DNA of 64,000 bases from the NCBI RefSeq assembly GCF_000970455.1, contig NZ_LAJG01000021.1, forward strand, positions 124,001 to 188,000, given 5' to 3'. The position numbers were made by a program, and so were the translations under genes. This document shows, one piece after another, positions 54,671 through 62,212 of the stretch; the stretch's first letter is position 1; each line of letters starts with the position of its first letter. A model generated the notes under the pieces. The model was not told the DNA's origin. It was given only the letters and a program-made list of their open reading frames with translations, and searched no databases. The stretch is from Devosia soli. GTDB lineage: Bacteria > Pseudomonadota > Alphaproteobacteria > Rhizobiales > Devosiaceae.

Positions 54671-55000
54671 ATGAAAACCGCAATCCTGGGCGCTGTTGCC
54701 GCCCTGACGCTGGCTGGCGCCTTGCCAGCTGCAGCGCAGAATGTCGAATTCACGCTGATCAACAATTCGTCGCAAGCACTGCACTACTTCTACGCCGCAC
54801 CGAGCAATACCGAGGATTGGGGCGACGATCTGCTCGGCGATACTGGCACGCTGGAATCGGGAATGCAGGCGACCACCTATATCTATGATGGCTCGGACCA
54901 GTGTCTTTATGATTTCCGCTTCGAAACGGCCGAAGGCGGCGAACTCGAAGCCTATGAAGTCGATATCTGCACGCTCAACAGCTATACGCTGACCGATTGA
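54671..55000 (+). CDS. Small secreted protein, SNTEDWGDDLLG-motif family
   Basis: A 109-residue exported protein. A Sec signal peptide (MKTAILGAVAALTLAGALPAAAQ, here given in part: cleavage after about residue 22) precedes an acidic beta-rich mature domain of 87 residues with two cysteines (QCLYDF and DICTL) that may form a disulfide. The segment PSNTEDWGDDLLGD recurs in uncharacterised periplasmic proteins of Hyphomicrobiales. The function is unknown. The ATG follows GAGGGCTTTTTCC. It is monocistronic: divergent from pabB and closed by its own terminator. Confidence 0.85.
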   Translation: MKTAILGAVAALTLAGALPAAAQNVEFTLINNSSQALHYFYAAPSNTEDWGDDLLGDTGTLESGMQATTYIYDGSDQCLYDFRFETAEGGELEAYEVDICTLNSYTLTD

Positions 55001-55018
55001 TTTGACCGGTCTGATCCT

Positions 55019-55053
55019 GGCGCCGCCTCATCGAATCGGGGGCGGCGCCTTTT
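55019..55053 (+). terminator. Rho-independent terminator of the small secreted protein gene
   Basis: GGCGCCGCC (55019-55027) and GGCGGCGCC (55041-55049) form a perfect 9-bp stem with a 13-base loop, followed by TTTT. It is 18 bases past the stop. Confidence 0.88.
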
Positions 55054-55087
55054 ATGCCCGGCAAGCCCATTTCTGCGCCTTGGCCTG

Positions 55088-55119
55088 CTTGAAGCCCCAA
55101 GCTCACCCCCCTATATACG
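55088..55119 (+). promoter_or_regulatory. RpoH (sigma-32) promoter of dnaK
   Basis: CTTG (55088-55091), 18 bases, then CCTATATACG (55110-55119). This is a full match to the alphaproteobacterial RpoH consensus CTTG-N17/18-CYTATNTNNG. It implies a leader of about 110 bases before the dnaK ATG. Confidence 0.85.
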
Positions 55120-55237
55120 CCCCGAGGCCACGGAAACGGGCCAAATCAACCTACGAGGGACCCGCCCCGTTGGGGCACGAAGCTGCTTTGCGAGAAGGGC
55201 TTCACACAAGGGTTCGCTGTAAAGAGAGGCTAGAGTA

Positions 55238-57142
55238 ATGGCAAAAGTCATCGGTATCGACCTCGGTACAACCAATAGCTGCGTCGCCGTTATGGACGGC
55301 AGCAATCCCAAAGTGATCGAAAATGCCGAAGGCGCCCGGACCACCCCGTCCATGGTCGCTTTCTCCAAGGATGGCGAGCGCCTGATCGGCCAGCCGGCCA
55401 AGCGCCAGGCCGTCACCAATCCCGAAAATACCCTGTTTGCCGTCAAGCGCCTGATCGGCCGCCGTTACGACGATAAGGTCGTGGCCAAGGACAAGGGTCT
55501 CGTGCCCTTCAAGATCGTGGCCGCCGACAATGGCGACGCATGGGTTGAAGCTTCCGGCGACAAGTACTCGCCGTCGCAGGTTTCGGCCATGGTGCTGCAG
55601 AAGATGAAGGAAACCGCCGAAGCCTATCTCGGCGAGACCGTCACCCAGGCCGTCATCACTGTTCCGGCCTATTTTAACGATTCGCAGCGCCAGGCAACCA
55701 AGGACGCAGGCAAGATCGCCGGCCTTGATGTCCTCCGCATCATCAACGAGCCGACCGCTGCTGCGCTCGCCTATGGCCTCGACAAGAAGAATTCCGGCAC
55801 CATCGCGGTCTATGACCTTGGCGGCGGTACCTTCGACGTGTCGATCCTCGAAATCGGCGATGGCGTCTTCGAAGTGAAGTCGACCAATGGCGACACCTTC
55901 CTTGGTGGCGAAGATTTCGACATGCGTCTCGTCGATTACCTCGCCGACGAATTCAAGAAAGAGCAGGGCATCGACCTGCGCAATGACAAGCTCGCTCTGC
56001 AGCGCCTCAAGGAAGCTGCCGAAAAGGCCAAGATCGAACTGTCCTCGTCGACCCAGACCGAAATCAACCTTCCCTTCATCACGGCAGACGCTTCGGGCCC
56101 GAAGCACCTGACCTTGAAGCTGTCGCGCTCCAAGCTCGAATCGCTGGTCGACGATCTGATCCAGCGCACTATTGAGCCGTGCAAGCAGGCGATGAAGGAT
56201 GCCGGCGTTTCGGCTTCCCAGATCGACGAAGTGGTGCTGGTCGGCGGCATGAGCCGCATGCCCAAGGTGCAGGAAGCGGTCAAGCAGCTCTTCGGCAAGG
56301 AACCCCACAAGGGCGTCAACCCGGACGAAGTCGTGGCGCTTGGCGCTGCCATCCAGGGCGGCGTGCTGCAGGGCGACGTCAAGGACGTGCTGCTGCTCGA
56401 CGTGACCCCGCTCTCGCTCGGCATCGAAACGCTGGGTGGTGTCTTCACGCGCCTCATCGATCGTAACACCACGATCCCGACCAAGAAGAGCCAGACCTTC
56501 TCGACCGCCGAAGACAACCAGTCGGCCGTGACCATCCGCGTGTTCCAGGGTGAACGCGAAATGGCCGCGGACAACAAGCTGCTCGGCAATTTCGACCTCG
56601 CCGGCATTCCGCCCGCACCGCGCGGCGTGCCGCAGATCGAAGTGACCTTCGACATCGACGCGAACGGCATCGTCAACGTTTCGGCCAAGGACAAGGGTAC
56701 CGGCAAGGAACAGCAGATCCGCATCCAGGCTTCGGGTGGTCTTTCGGACGCCGACATCGAAAAGATGGTCAAGGACGCCGAAGCCAATGCTGAAGCCGAC
56801 AAGCGCAAGCGCGAAGCGGTGGAAGCCAAGAACCAGGCCGAATCGCTCGTCCACTCGACCGAAAAGTCGCTCAAGGATTATGGCGATAAGGTTTCGGCCG
56901 AGGACAAGACCGCCATCGAGACCGCGATCAGCGACCTCAAGGGCGTCATCGACGGGGACAATGCCGACCTGATCAAGGAAAAGACCTCGGCCCTCGCCGA
57001 AGCCTCGATGAAGCTCGGTGAAGCCATGTACAAGGCTTCGCAGGCTGAAGCCGAAGCCAAGGCGAATGGCACCCGGGACGAAGAAGACGACGACGTCGTC
57101 GACGCGGACTTCGAAGAGGTCAAGGACGACGACAAGAAGTAA
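55238..57142 (+). CDS. dnaK: Chaperone DnaK (Hsp70)
   Basis: A 634-residue Hsp70. The ATPase domain starts [18 protein letters not shown] and includes [40 protein letters not shown] and [18 protein letters not shown]. The substrate domain (about 390-505) includes [16 protein letters not shown]. The lid and the acidic tail [20 protein letters not shown] complete it. It folds and refolds proteins with DnaJ and GrpE. An RpoH promoter precedes it and a strong terminator follows, so here it is not simply co-transcribed with dnaJ, from which it is separated by 745 bases containing a nuclease gene. Confidence 0.99.
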   Translation: MAKVIGIDLGTTNSCVAVMDGSNPKVIENAEGARTTPSMVAFSKDGERLIGQPAKRQAVTNPENTLFAVKRLIGRRYDDKVVAKDKGLVPFKIVAADNGDAWVEASGDKYSPSQVSAMVLQKMKETAEAYLGETVTQAVITVPAYFNDSQRQATKDAGKIAGLDVLRIINEPTAAALAYGLDKKNSGTIAVYDLGGGTFDVSILEIGDGVFEVKSTNGDTFLGGEDFDMRLVDYLADEFKKEQGIDLRNDKLALQRLKEAAEKAKIELSSSTQTEINLPFITADASGPKHLTLKLSRSKLESLVDDLIQRTIEPCKQAMKDAGVSASQIDEVVLVGGMSRMPKVQEAVKQLFGKEPHKGVNPDEVVALGAAIQGGVLQGDVKDVLLLDVTPLSLGIETLGGVFTRLIDRNTTIPTKKSQTFSTAEDNQSAVTIRVFQGEREMAADNKLLGNFDLAGIPPAPRGVPQIEVTFDIDANGIVNVSAKDKGTGKEQQIRIQASGGLSDADIEKMVKDAEANAEADKRKREAVEAKNQAESLVHSTEKSLKDYGDKVSAEDKTAIETAISDLKGVIDGDNADLIKEKTSALAEASMKLGEAMYKASQAEAEAKANGTRDEEDDDVVDADFEEVKDDDKK

Positions 57143-57165
57143 TTTTTTGTCGGTTTTGGAATTTG

Positions 57166-57194
57166 GGGCCCGGTGGTGACACCGGGCCCTTTTT
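57166..57194 (+). terminator. Rho-independent terminator of dnaK
   Basis: GGGCCCGGTG, loop GTGA, CACCGGGCCC and TTTTTG: a perfect 10-bp stem with a U-run, 23 bases past the dnaK stop. It should cut the dnaK transcript before dnaJ. Confidence 0.93.
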
Positions 57195-57210
57195 GTATTT
57201 GGTGCGGAAA

Positions 57211-57301
57211 GATGGATTGCCCGGACAAGCCGGCAATGACGGTGGTGAGGCTATCCAGCTCATTCCCCACCGTCACTACCCGGCTTGTCCGGGTGGTCCA
57301 T
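57211..57301. repeat. Family III palindrome pair, left flank of the GIY-YIG gene
   Basis: The forward unit (57211-57247) reads GATGGATTGCCCGGACAAGC and then CGGCAATGACGGTGGTG. The opposed unit (57265-57301) reads CCCCACCGTCACTACCCGGC and then TTGTCCGGGTGGTCCAT. The two are inverted copies separated by 17 bases and can form one large or two small hairpins, as in REP/BIME elements. A near-copy of the whole pair follows the nuclease gene. Confidence 0.9.
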
Positions 57302-57320
57302 TTCACGGCATGTTCTGACT

Positions 57321-57611
57321 ATGAAGGGCTATGTCTACATTCTGGCATCAAAGAAAAACGGCACGCTTTACACCGGCGTGACATCAAACCCTTCGCGCCG
57401 CCTTTTCGAACACCAGCATGCACTGACGCCTGGCTTCACCTCTCGCTATGGCGTCAAGACTCTGGTCTGGCTTGAAGAGCATGATCTAGTTGTCGATGCC
57501 ATCCGGCGGGAGAAGGCGATCAAAAAATATCCGCGGCAGTGGAAGATCAATCTGATCGAGGCGGTCAATCCGGACTGGGCCGACATTTCGAGTTGGCTTT
57601 TTGACACTTGA
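57321..57611 (+). CDS. GIY-YIG family nuclease
   Basis: A 96-residue single-domain protein of the UPF0213/YhbQ-like GIY-YIG group. The degenerate GIY and YIG elements are VYIL (5-8) and YTG (17-19). The catalytic arginine position is filled by R27 (SRRLFEH), and the conserved glutamate is E64 in RREKAIKK; the C-terminus KINLIEAVNPDW is family-typical. Such proteins cut DNA at branched or specific sites; no cellular role is established. It lies between dnaK and dnaJ, 19 bases after one palindrome pair and 3 bases before another. The Shine-Dalgarno is weak, suggesting low expression. Confidence 0.92.
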   Translation: MKGYVYILASKKNGTLYTGVTSNPSRRLFEHQHALTPGFTSRYGVKTLVWLEEHDLVVDAIRREKAIKKYPRQWKINLIEAVNPDWADISSWLFDT

Positions 57612-57613
57612 GT

Positions 57614-57688
57614 AGATGGATTGCCCGGACAAGCCGGGCAATGACGGTGGTGGGGGCGTCACTACCCAGCGTGTCGGGGTGTTCCATC
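57614..57688. repeat. Family III palindrome pair, right flank of the GIY-YIG gene
   Basis: The forward unit (57614-57651) matches the left flank's forward unit except for one added G (GACAAGCCGGGCAATGACGG). The opposed unit (57655-57687) reads CGTCACTACCCAGCGTGTCG and then GGGTGTTCCAT, a degenerate copy of the left one. So the nuclease gene is bounded by direct copies about 403 bases apart. Confidence 0.88.
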
Positions 57689-57701
57689 TTTTTGCTGCGG
57701 C

Positions 57702-57717
57702 TGTTCCACGTGAATCA
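57702..57717. other. parS-like 16-mer, site 4 (dnaJ upstream region)
   Basis: TGTTCCACGTGAATCA. It shares the GTTYCACGTGAATC core with sites 1-3 and lies in non-coding DNA 14 bases after the right palindrome pair. Confidence 0.62.
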
Positions 57718-57779
57718 CTCGCATTGCCCCATCCCCCCACTCTTGCTAAAGCACCTCCCGACGCGGCCCTGCGACTTGC

Positions 57780-57811
57780 CGACCCCAGACCCCTTGCGGG
57801 TAGTGGGGTCG
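57780..57811. other. Inverted repeat in the dnaJ leader
   Basis: CGACCCCA (57780-57787) and TGGGGTCG (57804-57811), a perfect 8-bp stem with a 16-base loop, 76 bases upstream of the dnaJ start. It lacks a U-run. It could be a transcript-stabilising or regulatory hairpin, or another remnant palindrome; nothing in the sequence decides between these. Confidence 0.45.
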
Positions 57812-57887
57812 ATTGCCATCTAGGGACCAACAGAAGAATTTAAGCGGGGCGCAGCGAAAGCGCGACCGGCTGTTTCGGAGAAGATTT

Positions 57888-59021
57888 TTGGCAAAACGCG
57901 ATTTTTACGATGTGCTCGGCTGTCAGAAGGGCGCCGACGAAGCGACGCTGAAAAGTGCCTATCGCAAACTCGCCATGCAGTTTCACCCGGATCGCAATCC
58001 GGGCAATTCGGAAGCTGAATCCAAATTCAAGGAAATCAACGAGGCTTATGACACGCTCAAGGACGCGCAAAAGCGCGCGGCCTATGACCGGTTCGGCCAC
58101 GCGGCCTTCGAAAATGGCGGCGGACGCGGCGGCCACGGCTTCGGGCCCGAATTCTCCTCGTCCATGTCCGATATCTTCGAAGACATTTTTGGAGACTTTA
58201 TGGGCGGCGGCGGCCGTCGGGGTGGCGGCGGCGCGTCAAAGCTGCGCGGCTCGGACCTACGCTACAATCTCGAGATCGCGCTCGAGGAAAGTTTTGAGGG
58301 CCGGACGGTCGAAATCGACGTGCCGACGCTGGTCGGCTGCGATACCTGCGACGGCACTGGGGCCAAGCCCGGCACGGGCACCCACACCTGCCGGCAGTGT
58401 AATGGCCACGGCAAGGTGCGCGCCGCACAGGGGTTCTTTACCATCGAACGCACCTGCCCTGTCTGCCAGGGCCGCGGCCAGATGATGGACCAGCCTTGCA
58501 CCGATTGCGGTGGCCAGGGCCGGCGCCAGCAGAACCGCAAACTCTCGGTCGATATTCCAAAGGGCATCGAGGACGGCACGCGCATTCGCCTTGCCAATGA
58601 AGGCGAGGCCGGGGTGCGGGGCGGACCGCCGGGCGATCTTTATATTTTCATCTCGATCAAGCCGCATGACCTGTTCCAGCGCGATGGCGCGGACCTTTAT
58701 GCACGCGTGCCGATTTCGATGACGACGGCCGCCCTGGGCGGCGAATTCGAAGTGCCAACGCTCGACAATGCCCGCGCCAAGGTGAAGGTGCCGACCGGCA
58801 CGCAGCCGGGCCAGCGCGTACGCCTCAAGGGCAAGGGCATGCCGGTGCTACGATCGAAGGACGTTGGTGATCTCTACGTGCAGCTCGATATCGAGACGCC
58901 GCAGAATCTGAGCAAGCGGCAGCGCGAACTGCTCGAAGAATTTGCCTCGCTCGAGACGGGTGAGACGAGCCCGGAATCGGGTGGGTTCTTCGATAAGCTC
59001 AAGAAGATGTTTGAGGCCTAG
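57888..59021 (+). CDS. dnaJ: Chaperone DnaJ (Hsp40)
   Basis: A 377-residue DnaK co-chaperone. The J domain has the HPD motif at 33-35 (FHPDRNPG). A G/F-rich linker follows (about 75-125), then a zinc domain with four CxxCxGxG modules ([32 protein letters not shown]) and the C-terminal substrate domain ([20 protein letters not shown]). The TTG start at 57888 follows GGAGAAGATTT. It is unusually separated from dnaK and must rely on its own promoter, which I cannot locate with confidence. The stop overlaps the small minus-strand gene by 4 bases. Confidence 0.98.
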   Translation: MAKRDFYDVLGCQKGADEATLKSAYRKLAMQFHPDRNPGNSEAESKFKEINEAYDTLKDAQKRAAYDRFGHAAFENGGGRGGHGFGPEFSSSMSDIFEDIFGDFMGGGGRRGGGGASKLRGSDLRYNLEIALEESFEGRTVEIDVPTLVGCDTCDGTGAKPGTGTHTCRQCNGHGKVRAAQGFFTIERTCPVCQGRGQMMDQPCTDCGGQGRRQQNRKLSVDIPKGIEDGTRIRLANEGEAGVRGGPPGDLYIFISIKPHDLFQRDGADLYARVPISMTTAALGGEFEVPTLDNARAKVKVPTGTQPGQRVRLKGKGMPVLRSKDVGDLYVQLDIETPQNLSKRQRELLEEFASLETGETSPESGGFFDKLKKMFEA

Positions 59022-59230
59022 GCGAGCGGAAGAAGCTCGCTGGCATTCAACTCATCGGTAAAGACAGCGATGGCCCTGCGCGCTTCAGCTTCTATATCTT
59101 CAATCGATGTGCCATAGGGCACTTCCAGCCCAAGACGCTTCGTCATGTCGTCGGACCATAGGAATGTGACGAAGCTCTTCTTCTGTTGCAGATCGTGGCT
59201 TAGGTGGGCGATGATCAACTTCGACGTCAT
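59018..59230 (-). CDS. Small hypothetical protein (70 residues)
   Basis: An acidic, soluble, probably helical protein, [20 protein letters not shown] at the start and a C-terminal helix around [20 protein letters not shown]. No domain is recognised. The ATG at 59230 follows GAGGAGGCCGCC, a near-perfect Shine-Dalgarno, which is the main reason to call it a gene. It converges on dnaJ with a 4-base overlap and lies 45 bases downstream of the VOC gene, so it may be co-transcribed with it. Confidence 0.75.
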   Translation of the reverse strand: MTSKLIIAHLSHDLQQKKSFVTFLWSDDMTKRLGLEVPYGTSIEDIEAEARRAIAVFTDELNASELLPLA

Positions 59231-59275
59231 GGCGGCCTCCTCTTTTAGAGAGAATGGCCGCCATTTTGTTATTTG

Positions 59276-59686
59276 TCACGCTGACGGCGGTTCGCCGCTC
59301 ATGTCCATCCAGACATATTCCCAGACGTGGCCATCCAGATCGGCGATGGCGCGGGAATACATGAAGCCCATGTCCTGGGCGGGACGGAATTCGCTGCCGC
59401 CGGCCTTGAGCCCGGCTTCGGCGATGGCGTCCACCGCCTCGCGGCTGTCGCGTGAGAGGGCATAGAGCGCGCCGGTCTCAATCTTGGCATCGGGGATGGG
59501 ATTGGACGAGAATTCCTTGAATTTTTGGTGCGTGAGAACCATCACGTAGATCGCGTCCGAGATGACGATGCAGGCGGCTGTGTTGTCGGTGAACTGCGGA
59601 TTGTGATCAAAACCCAGCGCCTTGTAGTAGGCCATCGAGGCCTTGAGATCGGCGACGGGGACGTTGACGAAGATCATGCTTGGCAT
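59276..59686 (-). CDS. VOC family (glyoxalase/bleomycin-resistance fold) protein
   Basis: A 136-residue vicinal-oxygen-chelate protein, two beta-alpha-beta-beta-beta modules: MIFVNVPVADLKASMAYYKA and LGFDHNPQFTDNTAACIVI, then AQDMGFMYSRAIADLDGHVWEYVWMD. The DLDGHVWE ending with its glutamate is typical of metal-binding glyoxalase-like proteins. The substrate is unknown. The ATG at 59686 follows GAGGAGACCCCGC. It is divergent from the FMN reductase gene across about 100 bases. Confidence 0.9.
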   Translation of the reverse strand: MPSMIFVNVPVADLKASMAYYKALGFDHNPQFTDNTAACIVISDAIYVMVLTHQKFKEFSSNPIPDAKIETGALYALSRDSREAVDAIAEAGLKAGGSEFRPAQDMGFMYSRAIADLDGHVWEYVWMDMSGEPPSA

Positions 59687-59789
59687 GCGGGGTCTCCTCT
59701 TGACGTATGTTAATGGGACAGGAATTCTGCCCTTGCTTTTATGACGCTTGAAGCCGTCCGGCTTCGACACGATTCCCGAAGGAAATTTC

Positions 59790-60332
59790 ATGAAGACCGC
59801 GCTGACCCTTTCCGGTTCGATCCGCCAGGGTTCCTATAATCGCGTCTTGCAGCAGCATATGGGCCGCGCACTGACCCAAGCCGGGGTTGCGGTGACCGAG
59901 ATCGATCTTGGGGATTTTCCCATGCCGATCTTCAACGAGGATCTCGAAGCGGAAAATGTGCCGGAGGCGGCGGTGCGGCTCGCCGAGATGTGGCGCAGCC
60001 ATGACATCGTCTTCATCGCAAGCCCGGAATATAATGGCGGCGCGTCGCCGCTGATCATCAACACGATCACCTGGCTCAGCCGGCAAAAGCCGAGCCCTTT
60101 TCGCCATGCCGTGTTCGGCATCGGTGGGGTGAGCTCGGGCAAATATGGGACGATCTGGGGTCTCAGCCATCTGCGCGAATCGCTGACCAAGGTCGGGACG
60201 TTAGTCGTGCCGACGCTGCTGGGGATCGGGCCGGCCGAAGGGGCGTTTGACGCCAATGGCGATCCGACCGAGCCCGCGATCATCCGCAAGGTCGAGCAGA
60301 TGGTAACCGAGCTCACGAGCTTTTCGCGATGA
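59790..60332 (+). CDS. NADPH-dependent FMN reductase / quinone reductase
   Basis: A 180-residue flavodoxin-like protein of the FMN_red family. The phosphate-binding loop LSGSIRQGSYNRVLQQ and the SPEYNGGASPLIINTITWLS motif are typical of NADPH-dependent FMN, azo or quinone reductases that protect against quinones. The ATG at 59790 follows GAAGGAAATTTC. The stop overlaps the phosphatase ATG (ATGA), so the two form an operon. The true electron acceptor is unknown. Confidence 0.92.
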   Translation: MKTALTLSGSIRQGSYNRVLQQHMGRALTQAGVAVTEIDLGDFPMPIFNEDLEAENVPEAAVRLAEMWRSHDIVFIASPEYNGGASPLIINTITWLSRQKPSPFRHAVFGIGGVSSGKYGTIWGLSHLRESLTKVGTLVVPTLLGIGPAEGAFDANGDPTEPAIIRKVEQMVTELTSFSR

Positions 60333-60934
60333 ACGCGCTCTATATCACCCATCCGCAGGTCAAACTCGACGCCGCCGTACCGGTGCCCCTTTGGGGGCTT
60401 TCGGCCGAGGGCCGGGAAAGAGCCGAAGCCTTTGCTGCCCGCCGGATCGTCCCGGCGGGCACATTTGTTTTTTCCAGCCGGGAAACTAAAGCGCTGGAGC
60501 TCGCGGAACTTCTCGCCGCGCAGGCGGGCACGCCGGTTTTGGCCGATCATCTGATGGGCGAAAACGACAGGAGCTCGACGGGCTTTCTGCCGCCGGCTCT
60601 GTTCGAGGAGATGGCTGATCGCTTCTTTGCCGAGCCGGAAGCAAGCGCCGATGGCTGGGAGCGGGCCGTCGATGCACAAAAGCGGATCGTCGGAACCGTG
60701 CTGACGGCGCTCAAAAGCGTCCCGCCCGAGACGCCGGTGATCTTTTGCGGGCATGGCGCCGTGGGGACGCTGCTCAAATGCCATTTCGGCAAGCGGGCGA
60801 TCGCGCGGAGCGAGGACCAGAGTCGGCACGCCCATCCCGGCGGCGGCAATGCTTTTTTGTTCGACCCCGAGCGTCAGGAGCTACTCAGCGAATGGATGGA
60901 AATGGAAGCGCTGCCCGACGCCTGGTGGCGCTAG
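60329..60934 (+). CDS. Histidine phosphatase family protein with altered RHG motif
   Basis: A 201-residue protein of the phosphoglycerate-mutase-like superfamily. The usual N-terminal RHG is replaced by THP (T7-H8-P9, ALYITHPQVKLD). The phosphoacceptor histidine and the second arginine (R51 in SSRETKA) remain, as does the C-terminal histidine (H142 in FCGHGAVG). Loss of the first arginine may change phosphate binding. Similar THPEV variants exist in alphaproteobacteria, so this is probably a subfamily trait. It is coupled to the FMN reductase and converges with marR (4-base overlap). Confidence 0.85.
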   Translation: MNALYITHPQVKLDAAVPVPLWGLSAEGRERAEAFAARRIVPAGTFVFSSRETKALELAELLAAQAGTPVLADHLMGENDRSSTGFLPPALFEEMADRFFAEPEASADGWERAVDAQKRIVGTVLTALKSVPPETPVIFCGHGAVGTLLKCHFGKRAIARSEDQSRHAHPGGGNAFLFDPERQELLSEWMEMEALPDAWWR

Positions 60935-61356
60935 GCCTTTAGGGCAAAAAGATCGAGGGCGTCGTTGAGCGCCTCGGTGAGACGATCGAGACGCGCGGGA
61001 TCGGTTTCGAGCTGGCGGAGGCGATTGGGGCCGGCCAGCGGAACGGCACCGACGAGATCGAGCCCCTTCTGCGTGATGGCGACGAGACGCGCGCGGCGAT
61101 CACGCGGGTCGGTCCGGACGATGCAGAGATCGAGGCGACGCAGTTCATCGATCGATTGACCAAGGGTCGCTGCATGCATGTCGAGCCCCTTGCGGAGGGC
61201 AGCAAGGGCCATGTGGGGGCGCTCCGCGAGCGTGTGAAGCACGGCCAGCTGCAGGCCGGTGATGCCATGGCGCTGCTTGAGTTGAAGATGAAAGGCGGCG
61301 ATGGCGGAATCGAGCCGCATCCAGGCGACGAGGGTTGAGAGGGCCTGTTGCTGCAT
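60931..61356 (-). CDS. MarR family transcriptional regulator
   Basis: A 141-residue winged-helix regulator. Dimerisation helices flank the HTH (HGITGLQLAVLHTLAERPHM, then AALRKGLDMHAATLGQSIDELRRLDL), and the wing RTDPRDRRARLVAITQKG contains the conserved DxRxxR. MarR proteins usually repress themselves and a divergent gene until a phenolic ligand or oxidant binds. The ATG at 61356 is chosen from conservation; the Shine-Dalgarno is weak. It is divergent from pyrF, and a 20-bp direct repeat lies between them. Confidence 0.92.
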   Translation of the reverse strand: MQQQALSTLVAWMRLDSAIAAFHLQLKQRHGITGLQLAVLHTLAERPHMALAALRKGLDMHAATLGQSIDELRRLDLCIVRTDPRDRRARLVAITQKGLDLVGAVPLAGPNRLRQLETDPARLDRLTEALNDALDLFALKA

Positions 61357-61384
61357 GCTTTTGTAACCGAAGAGAGGAATTGCG

Positions 61385-61436
61385 GCTCTTATGATGCCAT
61401 AGGACTCTCGCCACAAGCTCTTATGATGGCATAGGA
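61385..61436. promoter_or_regulatory. 20-bp direct repeat between marR and pyrF, candidate MarR operator
   Basis: GCTCTTATGATGCCATAGGA (61385-61404) and GCTCTTATGATGGCATAGGA (61417-61436) differ at one base and are 32 bases apart, three helical turns. Each has a TATG-N4-CATA partial palindrome. Copy 1 overlaps a possible marR -10 box (CATAAG, minus strand), and copy 2 ends 7 bases before the pyrF -35 box. Confidence 0.65.
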
Positions 61437-61443
61437 TCGGCAA

Positions 61444-61472
61444 TTGAGCCTTGCGGGAGGCGGCTCGATATG
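61444..61472 (+). promoter_or_regulatory. Candidate pyrF promoter
   Basis: TTGAGC (61444-61449), 17 bases, then GATATG (61467-61472), about 40 bases upstream of the pyrF ATG. Confidence 0.5.
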
Positions 61473-61510
61473 CGACCCCAACCCAAATCAGCGACAGGAG
61501 GGATTTTGCC

Positions 61511-62212
61511 ATGGCCGGCCATTTGATCGTGGGGCTCGACGTTTCGTCTCGCGCCCGCGCCGAGGACATCATCACCGCGCTGGGCGATACGGTCGAGTAT
61601 TTCAAGATCGGCTACCAGTGCTTTTACGGGGCCGATGGGTTTGCGCTGGGCAAGGACCTGATTGCTGCGGGCAAGAAGGTGTTCTTCGACCTCAAGCTGC
61701 TCGACATCGACAACACGATCGAAAAGGGCGTCGGCGCGATCGCGGCAACCGGCGCGGCGATGCTGACCGTTCATGCCTATCCCAAGACGATGCGTGCGGC
61801 GCAGAAGGCGGCTGCGGGCTCGGGGCTCTGCGTCCTTGGCGTAACGGTGCTCACCTCGATGGATGATGCCGACGTCAAGGAGGCCGGCTACGAGCGCGAC
61901 GCGGCCGGGCTTGTGGCGCTGCGGGCGCAGCAGGCAAAGGAAGCCGGCATCGGTGGCATTGTCGCCTCGCCGCATGAGGCGGAAATGGTGCGCACGATCG
62001 TGGGGCCCAAAATGGCCATCGTGACGCCAGGCATCCGGCCCGCCGGTGCGGCGCTGGGCGACCAGAAGCGGGTTATGACGCCGGCAGAGGCCCTGGCGGT
62101 GGGGGCGACGCATCTCGTCGTGGCGCGGCCAATCGTCGAGGCGCCTGATCCGGCGGCAGCAGCGAAAGCGATCCTGGCCGAGATGGCGGGCGGCGGCACG
62201 AGGTTCGCATGA
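61511..62212 (+). CDS. pyrF: Orotidine 5'-phosphate decarboxylase
   Basis: A 233-residue TIM-barrel enzyme for the last step of UMP synthesis. The catalytic signature [12 protein letters not shown] gives D60, K62 and D65, the Asp-Lys-Asp network. The phosphate-binding end [16 protein letters not shown] and [10 protein letters not shown] is conserved. The ATG at 61511 follows GACAGGAGGGATTTTGCC, much better than an earlier in-frame start. The TGA overlaps the next ATG (ATGA). Confidence 0.97.
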   Translation: MAGHLIVGLDVSSRARAEDIITALGDTVEYFKIGYQCFYGADGFALGKDLIAAGKKVFFDLKLLDIDNTIEKGVGAIAATGAAMLTVHAYPKTMRAAQKAAAGSGLCVLGVTVLTSMDDADVKEAGYERDAAGLVALRAQQAKEAGIGGIVASPHEAEMVRTIVGPKMAIVTPGIRPAGAALGDQKRVMTPAEALAVGATHLVVARPIVEAPDPAAAAKAILAEMAGGGTRFA

